Source: Cupriavidus taiwanensis
GTDB taxonomy: Bacteria; Pseudomonadota; Gammaproteobacteria; Burkholderiales; Burkholderiaceae
DNA length: 64,000 nt
Direction of reading: 5' to 3'
NCBI RefSeq assembly: GCF_900250115.1
Contig: NZ_LT984803.1
Span: forward strand, 744,001 to 808,000
The notes beneath the pieces were generated by a model. It worked only from the letters and a program-made list of their open reading frames with translations, was not told the DNA's origin and did not search any database. Below are positions 27,829-36,207 of the stretch, one piece after another. Within the stretch, counting starts at the first letter, position 1. Every line of letters starts with the position of its first letter. The position numbers and the translations under genes were made by a program.

Positions 27829-29031
27829 TTACTTAGATGAGGCCGAAAACTCGTCCCAGGCGTTCTTCGGCGTGTAGCCTGCCTTGGCGTCGTGCTCCGG
27901 AATCCAGCGCCCGTAATGCTTGATGATCATTTCGGTATCGACGTGGCCCATCTGCTGCGCGACCCAGAGCGGGTTCTCTCCCCTCGACAGCAGGGTGGAG
28001 GCGTAGGTGTGGCGCGTCTGGTACGGGTTCCGATACCGGACTTCGGCCTTCTTCAGAATGTGCGTCCAGCAGTTGACCCTGATTTGCTTATCGCCGGTCC
28101 ATGGCTTTCCGTTCCACGGGCACGTAAAGACCCTGCCATGCGGCATCAGGGCGGACCACTGCTTCTGGGCTTCCAGCGCGGCGCGCGCGCTCGGCAGCAT
28201 CAGCACGTCCCGCGTGCCGGCGTCGGTCTTGGTGGTCTTCTCGGTCTTGACGACCACAGCCTGGCGCACATGTATTAGCCCGGCCTCGAAGTCGACGTCC
28301 TTCCAGCGCAGGCCGATCAGCTCGGACGTGCGCAGCCCAGCCCAGAAGGCGAACTGGAAGAGGTTGCGCGCCGGCCCGTCGCAGGCGGCGAGGATGGCTG
28401 TGATCTCGTCCAGACTGAACGGGTCGACCTCGTAGGTGGACTTCCTCTTGGTCTTCGTCAGGATCTTGTCCAGAGCGATCCTGTCGAGCGGGTTCTGTTC
28501 GATCAGGTCTTCATTGAGCGCGTCTTGAAAAATGCTGCGCAGGGGCGAGATGACGTTGCGCGCGGTCTTGGCGGTCACGTCCATGGAGGCGATCCACGAG
28601 CGCAGGGCGGAAGGCTGGGCCTCGGTAATGAGTGTCTTTCCCCATTTCGGCTTCAGCAGCCCGTCAACGATCTTGCGGTACCCGTTCAACGTGCTGGGCG
28701 ACATGGCGCCGCGATGCACGGAGAGGGTGGCTTCCTTCATGAAGTCGTCCAGGCGCTCGCCGATGGTCGCCTTCTTGGCCGGAGCGCCCTCGAGCTTGGC
28801 GCGCTTGCTGTCCGGGAAGTAGTCGGCATAGCTGAAGGTGCCGCGGCCGATCGCATTCAGGATCTCGCCGCGCAGGCGCTCGGCATACCGCAGGTTCGCG
28901 GTCGTAGCCTCAAGCTTCAGGGTCTCGCGGCACTCGCGGCCCTGGAACTGGAAGCGGATGCGGATCGTCGTTCCACGCGCGCCGTCCCGGACTTCGATGC
29001 CTTCTCGCTTGGTGAGCTTGTCTGCACCCAT
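27829..29031 (-). CDS. int: Phage integrase, tyrosine recombinase
   Basis: The 400-residue enzyme catalyses site-specific insertion at the attachment site 4 kb to its left. It has an N-terminal DUF3596 arm-binding region (GIEVRDGARGTTIRIRFQFQGRECRETL), a core-binding SAM-like domain (about residues 90-180) and a catalytic domain with FAFWAGLRTSELIGLRW, PYQTRHTYASTLLS and the nucleophile tyrosine in IIKHYGRW. The first position of the HxxR box is tyrosine (YQTR), a variant seen in this integrase group. AGG lies before the ATG at 29031. The excisionase gene overlaps its 5' end. Confidence 0.95.
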   Translation of the reverse strand: MGADKLTKREGIEVRDGARGTTIRIRFQFQGRECRETLKLEATTANLRYAERLRGEILNAIGRGTFSYADYFPDSKRAKLEGAPAKKATIGERLDDFMKEATLSVHRGAMSPSTLNGYRKIVDGLLKPKWGKTLITEAQPSALRSWIASMDVTAKTARNVISPLRSIFQDALNEDLIEQNPLDRIALDKILTKTKRKSTYEVDPFSLDEITAILAACDGPARNLFQFAFWAGLRTSELIGLRWKDVDFEAGLIHVRQAVVVKTEKTTKTDAGTRDVLMLPSARAALEAQKQWSALMPHGRVFTCPWNGKPWTGDKQIRVNCWTHILKKAEVRYRNPYQTRHTYASTLLSRGENPLWVAQQMGHVDTEMIIKHYGRWIPEHDAKAGYTPKNAWDEFSASSK

Positions 29032-29186
29032 TGATCTACTGCCTCAGTGTTGATCCAAATGCGGCCGTCTCCGGCCGTCTTCCATTCGCGCCCCTCGGCC
29101 CAGATGCCAGAGCGGCGTTTGTGCATGACTGTGTCGCGCGTCTCGCCGCTCATCTCCAGGTACTTCTCCAGCCGGACCCAGATCAT
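28917..29186 (-). CDS. Excisionase-like protein
   Basis: The 89-residue protein MIWVRLEKYLEMSGETRDTVMHKRRSGIWAEGREWK with DGRIWINTEAVDQWV matches winged-helix phage excisionases that bend attachment-site DNA and direct integrase toward excision. The domain ends near residue 55. The remaining residues are Ser/Arg-rich and overlap the integrase start by 115 bases in another frame, an unusually long overlap. The ATG overlaps the preceding stop (ATGA). Confidence 0.8.
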   Translation of the reverse strand: MIWVRLEKYLEMSGETRDTVMHKRRSGIWAEGREWKTAGDGRIWINTEAVDQWVQTSSPSEKASKSGTARVERRSASASSSRAASAARP

Positions 29187-29608
29187 GCGGCGGCCCTCCC
29201 GATCCAAGCCGCAGCCGGATCGCAATGCGGCACCCACGTTCTCAGCCATTCTTTGTGGGCCTTGTCGATGTCCTTCTTGGCCATGGCTTCAGCGTTCTCC
29301 AGCGCGTCGCTGTCCATCGTCCGCGTTTTCCGCTCAGGGCGGGGCGCGTCGGGCAGGTCGCCAAGCATGAGGACCGGAGAATATCTGCATGCCACCAGCC
29401 TCCATCTGGCGATGTACACGCGCTTGCAGTCCGGCTCCATGAGCATCTTGATCAGGCGATTTGCAGCCTTCTCCCCTAGGTCCAGCTTGCGGACCAGTTC
29501 CATCTGCGGCATGCCGGCTTCACCAGCAGCCCTAATCGCCCGGATGATGCACCGCTTGAGCCGGGCCGCCTCGGCCCCAACGGCACGCTTTCTGATCCCT
29601 TTATCCAT
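29183..29608 (-). CDS. Phage protein with predicted winged-helix region
   Basis: The 141-residue basic protein (MDKGIRKRAVGAEAARLKRCIIRAIRAAGEAGMPQMELVRKLDLGEKAANRLIKML) has a helix-turn-helix-like segment around residues 25-60, then YIARWRLVACRYSPVLMLGD. GGGAGG precedes the ATG at 29608. It is directly upstream of the excisionase, so a role in regulating excision or early genes is possible but unproven. Confidence 0.7.
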   Translation of the reverse strand: MDKGIRKRAVGAEAARLKRCIIRAIRAAGEAGMPQMELVRKLDLGEKAANRLIKMLMEPDCKRVYIARWRLVACRYSPVLMLGDLPDAPRPERKTRTMDSDALENAEAMAKKDIDKAHKEWLRTWVPHCDPAAAWIGRAAA

Positions 29609-29643
29609 GGTACCTCCCGCTTGTCTTCTCCTCGGGCGCATGG

Positions 29644-30171
29644 TCACCCCTCGGAATATTTCATTGCTTGCGCGACTGCGTCCTTGATCGCCAGCCGCAC
29701 TGCTGTGCCACCCTGACGGGCGCCCATCTCGAAACACTTGTCCGTCGAATAGCCTTGGCACTCGTCTGGCGAGACCGCCACGTGCGCCGGAACCTCTAAG
29801 GCATCGAGAATCCGGCCCAGCTCGGCGTTGTGGGCCACGACAGTGGAATTGATCAGTTCCGCCAGCTGCCCGGTCATCTGCGAGAGGGTCGCCGCGACGT
29901 CGGCGCGTACGTAGGCAACGGCGCCTGGTGTCGGCGACAGGCTGACTCCATCACCGCCGACATAGATTCGCTCCGCAGCCGGGTTCTCGTCGGCTGGCGT
30001 CGCGTCGATCGCCACGTTCAGGCAATGCGCGATCCAGCGTGCCGCGGCGACCTTCCTCTCCAACGTGTCGAACTCCCCGTGCACCAGAAGCCTGACGTCG
30101 GGCAACAGGCGGGCGTGCACGACGTCGCCGTGCTCATCCGGTAGCCAGTGGCCGGTGGTCAGGCTTTCCAT
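29644..30171 (-). CDS. Phage protein of unknown function
   Basis: The 175-residue protein starts MESLTTGHWLPDEHGDVVHARLLPDVR and ends AIKDAVAQAMKYSEG. The middle (AATLSQMTGQLAELINSTVVAHNAELGRIL) looks helical. No catalytic motif or membrane segment is present. It follows the 46-residue gene by three bases. Confidence 0.7.
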   Translation of the reverse strand: MESLTTGHWLPDEHGDVVHARLLPDVRLLVHGEFDTLERKVAAARWIAHCLNVAIDATPADENPAAERIYVGGDGVSLSPTPGAVAYVRADVAATLSQMTGQLAELINSTVVAHNAELGRILDALEVPAHVAVSPDECQGYSTDKCFEMGARQGGTAVRLAIKDAVAQAMKYSEG

Positions 30172-30174
30172 TGC

Positions 30175-30315
30175 TCAGTGGCCGCAGGGCGGCGCTTCGC
30201 CGGCCGTCGCAGGAGCGCCGCAGCCGAGGCAAGTCCTCTCGGGCTCGACGGCCGGCTCATCGGGCAGCGACAGGTCCGGGTTGGTCCAGCCGCTCAGGTC
30301 AGGTTTGTGATCCAT
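30175..30315 (-). CDS. 46-residue zinc-ribbon-like phage protein
   Basis: MDHKPDLSGWTNPDLSLPDEPAVEPERTCLGCGAPATAGEAPPCGH ends with a CLGC and CGH pair that could bind one metal. GGAGAAAC precedes the ATG. Its small size keeps confidence moderate. Confidence 0.5.
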   Translation of the reverse strand: MDHKPDLSGWTNPDLSLPDEPAVEPERTCLGCGAPATAGEAPPCGH

Positions 30316-30333
30316 GTTTCTCCGTGTGCGTAT

Positions 30334-30348
30334 TGCACATGTGTTAGC
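30334..30348 (-). promoter_or_regulatory. Operator motif copy
   Basis: On the minus strand GCTAACACATGTGCA matches the prophage operator consensus at every position. It stands 20 bp upstream of the 46-residue gene and overlaps the end of the preceding microprotein gene. A convincing promoter is not visible around it. Confidence 0.6.
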
Positions 30349-30439
30349 CGATATGGCGAAAAATGAAGGCGAAAGTCAGCAGAGCCAGCACCAGGCCGTA
30401 GGCGCCGCCAGCGAGGAACGCTCTGGCGTCGTCGCTCAC
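30344..30439 (-). CDS. 31-residue membrane microprotein
   Basis: VSDDARAFLAGGAYGLVLALLTFAFIFRHIG has one strong membrane helix. Its GTG overlaps the stop of the upstream gene (GTGA). Holin- or immunity-like roles are known for such small phage proteins, but nothing here selects one. Confidence 0.5.
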   Translation of the reverse strand: MSDDARAFLAGGAYGLVLALLTFAFIFRHIG

Positions 30440-30735
30440 AGGTAGCCCCTCGACTCCATCCAGCGATCTTCACGTACCGCGTCCGCGTGTTCGCACTTGT
30501 AGTACTCCTCGCGGTCTCGCCAGGCACGCAAGGCGGCGTCAGCCAGCGCTTCCTCGTCCAGTTCATCGGCGGCAACCGGCTCGTCGGGATATGCCTGTTT
30601 GACGATCTCCACCTTGGTGACCGAAAACGATTCGGGCTCGGGCGGCGAGGCATTGCCGGAATAGCCGGCATAGTGGTAGCCAAGGACGTCGACCGTGTGG
30701 CCGTCGAAGTCGAAGGTCAGGTGGGTTAGGTTCAT
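30436..30735 (-). CDS. Phage protein of unknown function
   Basis: The 99-residue acidic protein (MNLTHLTFDFDGHTVDVLGYHYAGYSGNASPPEPE) has a beta-rich N-terminus and a helical C-terminus ending REDRWMESRGYL. It overlaps both neighbours by four bases. No known domain is recognised. Confidence 0.65.
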   Translation of the reverse strand: MNLTHLTFDFDGHTVDVLGYHYAGYSGNASPPEPESFSVTKVEIVKQAYPDEPVAADELDEEALADAALRAWRDREEYYKCEHADAVREDRWMESRGYL

Positions 30736-31208
30736 GATGGGTCCTTGGTTGCGAGCGCGGCATCGATGGCTTCGTCCAGGCGCTGGCCGCTTGGGCAATC
30801 GAAACCCAGCTTGACCGATTCTTTTGGGCGACAGACGACAGCCATATCGGCTGTGTTCCAGTGCTGTTCTCGCAGCCACCGATACCGAGACGCATCGGTC
30901 TCAATGGCGGTGATCTTCGGATGCTTTTCCAGCGAGTCGGCGGCCGGGTCCAGTAGTTCATTGCGCGGATCCAGCACGACGGCCATGCCGAAAATCACGC
31001 GGAAGATGCTGCCCTTGTCGGCTGCGTCGAGCAGCTTCCCGAGCACAGCCTTGCACTGCTCCGCGTCGTCGCGGTCGAACCAGGTCTCGCCCTCGTCTTC
31101 CTCATCGTCATCACTGGCGGGCATGTAGCCCTTCTCCAGATCGCCAAGGATGCGGGACACGTCCAGCGCGGCCTCCATGTCGGCTTCCGATGCTCGTGCC
31201 ATCTTCAT
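30732..31208 (-). CDS. Phage protein of unknown function
   Basis: The 158-residue protein has an acidic central run (SDDDEEDEGE) and a C-terminal half (DASRYRWLREQHWNTADMAVVCR, LDEAIDAALA) that resembles a segment found in many phage accessory proteins, often reading as YRWLR...LDAAIDAA. The ATG at 31208 has AAGGGGG upstream. Function unknown. Confidence 0.7.
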   Translation of the reverse strand: MKMARASEADMEAALDVSRILGDLEKGYMPASDDDEEDEGETWFDRDDAEQCKAVLGKLLDAADKGSIFRVIFGMAVVLDPRNELLDPAADSLEKHPKITAIETDASRYRWLREQHWNTADMAVVCRPKESVKLGFDCPSGQRLDEAIDAALATKDPS

Positions 31209-31627
31209 TTGGACACCCCCTTTTCGGCCCGCAGTCGTGGAACGTTCGGATATATACGCATGAGCTTCTCGACCTCGCAGCACAAGTTCTGCACCACAGC
31301 TATCGGGTCGAAATCCCCTTTCAGTGCGTAGATGTCGCCTTCGCAGATGCAGGCGCGCTCACCTTTGCTCGCCTCGTTCGACAGAGCATGGTTCGGCTGC
31401 AGCGGCTCGATCGTTCCGTCGCGATAGACGGAATGGCTTTGAACGAAAGCGCGCAAGAAGCAATCGCGCAGGTCGCGGAACGTGATGCCTCGAATCTCCG
31501 TTGAGCCTCGCTCGCCAGTGACCGTGTGCGGCTGGCCAGAGTAGGGGCGATTGCGGCTCATGCTGTGATCGTGAGTGCCGCATACCTCGTCGAGGATGCC
31601 GGCCAGTTGGTTTGCGAAATCAGCCAT
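31205..31627 (-). CDS. Phage protein of unknown function
   Basis: The 140-residue protein (MADFANQLAGILDEVCGTHDHSMSRNRPYSGQPHT) contains TFRDLRDCFLRAFVQS and a C-terminal helical CCEVEKLMRIYPNVP. Cysteine and histidine content is high, but no regular metal motif is seen. It overlaps the next gene by ATGA. Confidence 0.7.
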   Translation of the reverse strand: MADFANQLAGILDEVCGTHDHSMSRNRPYSGQPHTVTGERGSTEIRGITFRDLRDCFLRAFVQSHSVYRDGTIEPLQPNHALSNEASKGERACICEGDIYALKGDFDPIAVVQNLCCEVEKLMRIYPNVPRLRAEKGVSK

Positions 31628-31638
31628 CTATCCTCTCC

Positions 31639-32241
31639 TCAAAACGGCAGCCGCGTCTGCCCGCGCTGCGCCATGGTTACCAGCGTGCGGAGCAGGGCAA
31701 CGCCTTCCGCGATGAGTGCCGCCAGCGATTCGGGCTGCTCCGGCTCGGACGCCACCGGCGGCTGGGCCTCCTCGACAGCCGGCGCACGCTCATCCAGCCA
31801 GGCGCGCGGCACGTAGTACACCGGCTGCTCGGCCGGCTCGGCGATGTTCTCCAGCGGCACGCCGGCGGCCATGCACTGCTGCAGCTCGGCGGCCTTGTCG
31901 TGCGGAGAGGGCAGGCCAAGACGTTTCAGCGCTTCGCTCGGCGGCACGTGAGAATCGCCGCCCTTGCGCGCCACGACTCGCGGGCCGGTCGCCGGCCCCT
32001 TGCGCCAAACCATGACAGCCACGCGGCGCTGGCCGGCGGCTCCGTCGTAGGTCTTTTCGCCAGGGGCGTGGCAAATGCCGTTCCCTTCCAGGTGGCGCAA
32101 GGCGTTCGTGATCATGGCTGGCTTATGCTCCGGCATCCGGGTGGCAAGCATGCGCACGTTGAAGCTGTCGGGCATCGCTTCGAAGTGATCCCGCATCAGG
32201 GCGCGCGCGCATTCGATGTACTGCGGCTGTCTTCTTTCCAT
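31639..32241 (-). CDS. Phage DNA-binding-like protein
   Basis: The 200-residue protein begins MERRQPQYIECARALMRDHFEAMPDSFNVRMLATRMPEHKPAMITNALRHLEGNGICH, a winged-helix-like N-terminus, then a Pro/Glu-rich linker and a helical end. It stands directly downstream of the recombination genes and may be cotranscribed with them. No enzymatic motif is visible. The ATG at 32241 has GGAG upstream. Confidence 0.65.
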   Translation of the reverse strand: MERRQPQYIECARALMRDHFEAMPDSFNVRMLATRMPEHKPAMITNALRHLEGNGICHAPGEKTYDGAAGQRRVAVMVWRKGPATGPRVVARKGGDSHVPPSEALKRLGLPSPHDKAAELQQCMAAGVPLENIAEPAEQPVYYVPRAWLDERAPAVEEAQPPVASEPEQPESLAALIAEGVALLRTLVTMAQRGQTRLPF

Positions 32242-32257
32242 GGCTGAGGGCTCCGGG

Positions 32258-32890
32258 TTAGGCGGCTTGCTGGCGGAGGACATGCTCGTTCTCTTGCACG
32301 CGGGCGGCGAAAGCCATCAACTGCGGCTCCATCTTCTCGATGAAGGCGTCGTCTCGCATCACGCGGCGGTAGTAGAGTTCCTTGCCGACGTTCTTGAGCT
32401 GGGGCGCGTACATGATGAAGTCGCACCACTTCCTGCCCGTCAGCCACATGCCGCCCTGAATCTGGTGGATGTAGTCGGACAGATCGCCGGTGCGCCACAT
32501 CTCCAGCACGCCGATCGCGCTCACCAGCGACTTGATTTCGATGAGGCCGTCGTCCTCGATGAGGCCGTCCGTCGAGTAGCCGAACAGGCGGTCATCGGTC
32601 AGCACGACACCAGACTCGCTAGCCAGGTTGCCGGTGCGGGCCTCGTACGCCATGCGCGCGGCGGGCTCCAGTTCTTGCCCACGCTTCATCTGCCACGAGT
32701 TGAAGCCTTCCTCGCACGGCTCCTCGCTGATCCTTTCAATTGCCACCTGGGCGGCGTAGAGCGTCGATTTCGCGGACGGCGCACCGCTCTTAAGGCAGTC
32801 CACCGCATCTCGGAACTTGCTGGCGGTGATCACGCCAGCCCTCGCGCTCAGCCATTCCGGCGAGCCCTGCACACAGTTGATCAGAATCAT
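32258..32890 (-). CDS. YqaJ-type (lambda-exonuclease family) recombinase nuclease
   Basis: The 210-residue enzyme is a PD-(D/E)XK exonuclease of the YqaJ/lambda-exo family that resects double-stranded ends for single-strand annealing. GSPEWLSARAGVITASKFRD is the typical N-terminus. The active site is visible as YSTDGLIEDDGLIEIKSL (D then ExK) and IHQIQGGMWLTGRKWCDF. It overlaps recT by four bases, forming the standard phage two-gene recombination unit. Confidence 0.92.
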   Translation of the reverse strand: MILINCVQGSPEWLSARAGVITASKFRDAVDCLKSGAPSAKSTLYAAQVAIERISEEPCEEGFNSWQMKRGQELEPAARMAYEARTGNLASESGVVLTDDRLFGYSTDGLIEDDGLIEIKSLVSAIGVLEMWRTGDLSDYIHQIQGGMWLTGRKWCDFIMYAPQLKNVGKELYYRRVMRDDAFIEKMEPQLMAFAARVQENEHVLRQQAA

Positions 32891-33888
32891 TGCTCGCTCC
32901 CTGCGGCATCCATTGCCGCGACAAATTCATTGTCAACCGGCGTCGGCTCGGCCTGCGTCTTCGTGGCCGGCTGCGCTTCCACTGTGCGCGCCTCTTCGGC
33001 GGCTGCGGCGGCGGCTCGCAGCGCGGTGCGGTGGTCTTGGACGACCTTCTTCAGACGCGCATGGTCCTGCGGCTGCTTGGAAAGGCGCCCGTTGTTTGCT
33101 TTCCAATAGGCGAGGGCATCGGCGTCCGTCTTGGTAGCAAGGGCTTCTGCAATCATTGGAGTGACGTCGTTCCAGTCCTCAGCCTTCACTGCCGGCGAGT
33201 TGTCAAAGGACAGTCCTTCGCCGCCATCGGTGTTCAAGTGGTGGATGGCCTGCTCCAGCCGGTCAGTTTTCGGCCAGAGCTTGTAGGCGCGCTTGATGAC
33301 GGTCTTCTTCGTCATCTCGCCCGGATCGCTCTTCCACGGGCCTTTCTGGCCGCGCTTCCACGATTCGGAGCGATCACGGATAGCATTCACTTCGTCAATG
33401 CTCATGGTCGTGGTGAGGTAGTCGCCATCGGCCGTCTTGACGACGACATAGACGCCAACCACCGGGCCGCGGTCTTTCGCAAACGGGTTGCGGTTGTGCG
33501 TCGGCGGCTGATCAAAGCCATTCAGCGAGAAGGCGTCGGACTCATGCACGAGCTCAGCCTGCCCCCAGCGAAGCGAGCCCGACGAGATGGCCAAGTCCAA
33601 CAGCCCCATATAGCTGATGTCCAGGCAGATCTTGCCGTCTCGCGGCACCAGGTATGCCTGCTTCTTGGCCGGATTAAGGCTGATGCCGATGGCGGCGATG
33701 TTCGTCACTGCGTTGATGACGGACTGCCGGTTACTCTGCGCGATGCCCATCGCATAGTCGTTCGCCGTCAGGATCTGGATGGCGAAGCCGGCCTCGCGCT
33801 CAAAGTTCAGTGAGCGGTCGGTGAGTGCTGCGGAGAAGCTCTCCCGCGCTTCCTGAATGGTTCCAGTGACAATCTGCAGTGCGTTCAT
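32887..33888 (-). CDS. recT: RecT-family single-strand annealing protein
   Basis: The 333-residue protein has the RecT core: SVINAVTNIAAIGISLNPAKKQAYLVPRDGKICLDISYMGL, then VYVVVKTADGDYLTTTMSIDEVNAIRDRSESWKRG and TKKTVIKRAYKLWPK. It should bind resected strands produced by the adjacent YqaJ nuclease and promote annealing in phage DNA recombination or circularisation. The C-terminal 90 residues are Ala/Glu/Lys-rich and look disordered. A coupled coiled-coil gene precedes it. Confidence 0.93.
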   Translation of the reverse strand: MNALQIVTGTIQEARESFSAALTDRSLNFEREAGFAIQILTANDYAMGIAQSNRQSVINAVTNIAAIGISLNPAKKQAYLVPRDGKICLDISYMGLLDLAISSGSLRWGQAELVHESDAFSLNGFDQPPTHNRNPFAKDRGPVVGVYVVVKTADGDYLTTTMSIDEVNAIRDRSESWKRGQKGPWKSDPGEMTKKTVIKRAYKLWPKTDRLEQAIHHLNTDGGEGLSFDNSPAVKAEDWNDVTPMIAEALATKTDADALAYWKANNGRLSKQPQDHARLKKVVQDHRTALRAAAAAAEEARTVEAQPATKTQAEPTPVDNEFVAAMDAAGSEQ

Positions 33889-35063
33889 GCTGCCACCTCG
33901 ACGTCAGCCCAGACATGGCGGTTCATCCAGTTCAGGGCGGTTTCTTGATCGACCATGTAGTGCGCAGCGATGACGAACACGATCTCGCTGGCTTCCGGGC
34001 CGTTCAGTTCGAATTGCACGCGCTCGCGGCGGATGCGCTCGTCTTCAGCCGCATCCTTTTCCGCCTGGATGCGCTCGGCCTCGGCGCGCGCGGCGGCTTC
34101 ATCGGCCTCACGCTTGGCGCGGGCTTCTGCCTCGGCGGCTTCGCGTGCTTCTCGCTCCTTGCGCTCCTGCTCGGCCCGAGCGGCGTTGATCTCGTCCTGC
34201 TGGCGCTGGAGTTCGGCGCGCTGCTCAGCAAGGCGGGCCTCTTCGGCCTCACGGGCTTCGCGGGCGATGCGATCGGCCTCGGCTTGCTTGGCGCGCTGCT
34301 CGGCGAGCTCGCGCTCCTGCTGTTCGCGCTCGGCCTTGAGGCGTGCGTCTTGGGCGGAGCGCTCGGCGGCGAGGCGCTCTTCCTCCTCGCGCTGGCGGCG
34401 ATCCAGTTCCGCGCGCTCGGCAGCCAGGCGCTGCGCCTCTTCCGCAGCGGCGACGGCGGCGCGGTGCATGGCGCTCAGCTTCTCGACGACGCCGTCGCGG
34501 GCAAGTTCGGCCTCGCCCTTGAACTCGGCGAAGGCATCGTCAATGACAGCCGCCTCGACGGCGCGCAGCTTTGCCGCGATCTGTTCGACGTCCAGGCCGA
34601 CGCAATCGACCGGAAGTTGCTGCAGCTTCGCGATGCGCGCGCGGATGCCGGCAACGCGCTCACGTTCGGCGGCTTCCTTGGCTGCCTTCTCGCTGGCCTT
34701 GCGCTGCTCCTCGCCTTTGATGGCGTCGTCGAAGCGCTTTTCATACGGCGCGACCTCGGCGTTGATCTCCTTGGCCTTGCTGTCGATCAGCCGGCCAATC
34801 TCCAGAATGGGCGCCTTGCGCTCGGTGCGCGCGGCCTCAATGGCAAGGCGGAACTCATCACGGAACACCGCGCGATGCTTCTTGGCGACTTCCATGCCGG
34901 CGGTCGTGGTGATGTCGAACTCGGCGCTGTCGGCGGCAGCCTTCGCTGCGCTCAGCTTGTCGTAGAACGGCTGGTACACCGCTGCGACGTATGTCGCCGG
35001 GTCGATGGTGATGATCTGGGTCGGGGCGGCTTGCGGCGCGGCGACGATTGCGGTATTGGTCAT
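33885..35063 (-). CDS. Coiled-coil phage recombination-associated protein
   Basis: The 392-residue protein is dominated by a long charged coiled coil (about residues 110-350) with runs such as RREREAEEARLAEQRAEL-like heptads, and ends ALNWMNRHVWADVEV. The N-terminus (ITIDPATYVAAVYQPFYDKL) resembles DUF1351-type proteins found with RecT and exonuclease in phages. It is the first gene of the unit, with GAGGAGAAG before the ATG at 35063 and an operator-bearing promoter upstream. A role with RecT is inferred from position. Confidence 0.75.
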   Translation of the reverse strand: MTNTAIVAAPQAAPTQIITIDPATYVAAVYQPFYDKLSAAKAAADSAEFDITTTAGMEVAKKHRAVFRDEFRLAIEAARTERKAPILEIGRLIDSKAKEINAEVAPYEKRFDDAIKGEEQRKASEKAAKEAAERERVAGIRARIAKLQQLPVDCVGLDVEQIAAKLRAVEAAVIDDAFAEFKGEAELARDGVVEKLSAMHRAAVAAAEEAQRLAAERAELDRRQREEEERLAAERSAQDARLKAEREQQERELAEQRAKQAEADRIAREAREAEEARLAEQRAELQRQQDEINAARAEQERKEREAREAAEAEARAKREADEAAARAEAERIQAEKDAAEDERIRRERVQFELNGPEASEIVFVIAAHYMVDQETALNWMNRHVWADVEVAA

Positions 35064-35076
35064 CTTCTCCTCACAG

Positions 35077-35142
35077 GGCACATGTCTAAGGGCTTGCTAA
35101 ACCGTATGCACGAAGATTAGCACGCAGATAACACATGTGCAA
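35077..35142 (-). promoter_or_regulatory. Leftward early promoter with operator motifs
   Basis: On the minus strand TTGCAC (35142-35137) and TAATCT (35119-35114) are 17 bp apart. The operator GATAACACATGTGCA (35127-35141 on the plus strand) covers the -35 and half the spacer. A weaker copy GCTAAACCGTATGCA (35096-35110) lies just downstream of the -10, and a degenerate one is at 35077-35090. This layout predicts repression of the recombination operon in the lysogen. Confidence 0.7.
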
Positions 35143-35151
35143 GAACGTGAG

Positions 35152-35180
35152 TTTAGAAATTTCTGCCCGCTTCGTAGAAT
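35152..35180 (+). promoter_or_regulatory. Rightward promoter of the cargo gene
   Basis: TTTAGA (35152-35157) and TAGAAT (35175-35180) are 17 bp apart, 21 bp before the cargo gene start. It carries no full operator motif inside, so it may remain active in the lysogen. Confidence 0.5.
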
Positions 35181-35201
35181 TCGCCAAAACAGGAGGGGAA
35201 G

Positions 35202-35927
35202 ATGCGATCAATAACGGGTTGGGTCATTGCCGCGGCGTTCTTGCCGGCCGTGGCGTCAGCGCAGGTCATCCAGACCGGGCCGGGGCCGGGCGGCAACATT
35301 CGGATCACCACGCCGTGGGGCGACTATCTGGCGATCAAGCAGGCGGGAACGCTCTTCGTGGTGCCGGAGGAGCAGTACACGCGCGGACTTATCAAGGACT
35401 ACGCCGCCAGCGCGGGCCATGAAGAGGTGGCGCTGGCCGGCATCGGGAAGACCTACATCAGCAAGAACGACGTGCAGGTCCAGGTGGGCGGCACGAAGCT
35501 GCGCCAGGTGTCGGCGTCAATCGTTGTCGGCGTGCCAGCGGATCGAAAGCTCGGCCGGCCGGCAAAGCCCAAGGATTCCGAGTACGTTCAGATCGTCTGG
35601 CTGCAGCAGGGCGCGGGGAAGATCTCGGCCAGCCTTTCGGTCGACGGCAAAGCCATCAAGCCGAACACCTGCGGCGCTGACATGGGCTTCTATCACTGCG
35701 AGTTCACGGTCTCGCATAGCCTGATACCGCGGCCGGCGGAGATCATTTTTGCCGAGCGCGGCAAGGCGCCGGGGCTGTGGCAGGTCGAATCGCTCAGTCG
35801 CGCGCACTATGTCGAACTGCAGCGGAAGTACGCGGAGAGCAAAATGCCGATCAGCCGGGACGATGCTGCGGATCTGGCTGCGGTGCGGCGGATTGATCCG
35901 GGGATTCCGCAGGGACTCGCTCAGTAG
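35202..35927 (+). CDS. Secreted phage cargo (moron) protein
   Basis: The 241-residue protein has a clear Sec signal peptide (MRSITGWVIAAAFLPAVASAQ, cleavage near residue 20) and a beta-rich mature part with VQVQVGGTKLRQVSASIVVGV and two cysteines (TCGADMGFYHCEF) that could form a disulfide. It is on the opposite strand to its neighbours, with its own promoter and AGGAGGGG Shine-Dalgarno, the usual sign of a lysogenic-conversion gene. No known family is recognised. It should act in the periplasm or outside. Confidence 0.75.
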   Translation: MRSITGWVIAAAFLPAVASAQVIQTGPGPGGNIRITTPWGDYLAIKQAGTLFVVPEEQYTRGLIKDYAASAGHEEVALAGIGKTYISKNDVQVQVGGTKLRQVSASIVVGVPADRKLGRPAKPKDSEYVQIVWLQQGAGKISASLSVDGKAIKPNTCGADMGFYHCEFTVSHSLIPRPAEIIFAERGKAPGLWQVESLSRAHYVELQRKYAESKMPISRDDAADLAAVRRIDPGIPQGLAQ

Positions 35928-35993
35928 TTGGAGGAGACGCCCGAATCGGCGGCCCTTCCGTCTGCTACTCTGCGTCATTGCTTAGGAGATAAC

Positions 35994-36200
35994 ATGGAAG
36001 CCAACGAACCTTGCCATCTCTGCGCCGCTATCAAGGCGAATCCGGGCCGGGACTACGATCACAACTTCACAGGGCTAGTGGGGCGCAGGAATCCCATTGG
36101 GTCGTTGATGCAGCCGCTCTTTTGCGAGGAATGCGGCACAGAATGGCGGCGCATCGAGAACACGGGCACTGGATCGGTTCGCTGGGAGCCGCTGACCTAG
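35994..36200 (+). CDS. 68-residue zinc-binding-like cargo protein
   Basis: MEANEPCHLCAAIKANPGRDYDH and LFCEECGTEWRRIE give two CX2C pairs about 40 residues apart, a likely treble-clef or ribbon. TTAGGAGAT is well placed before the ATG at 35994. It lies 66 bp after the secreted protein in the same direction and belongs to the same cargo block. Confidence 0.65.
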   Translation: MEANEPCHLCAAIKANPGRDYDHNFTGLVGRRNPIGSLMQPLFCEECGTEWRRIENTGTGSVRWEPLT

Positions 36201-36207
36201 CGTTGCA

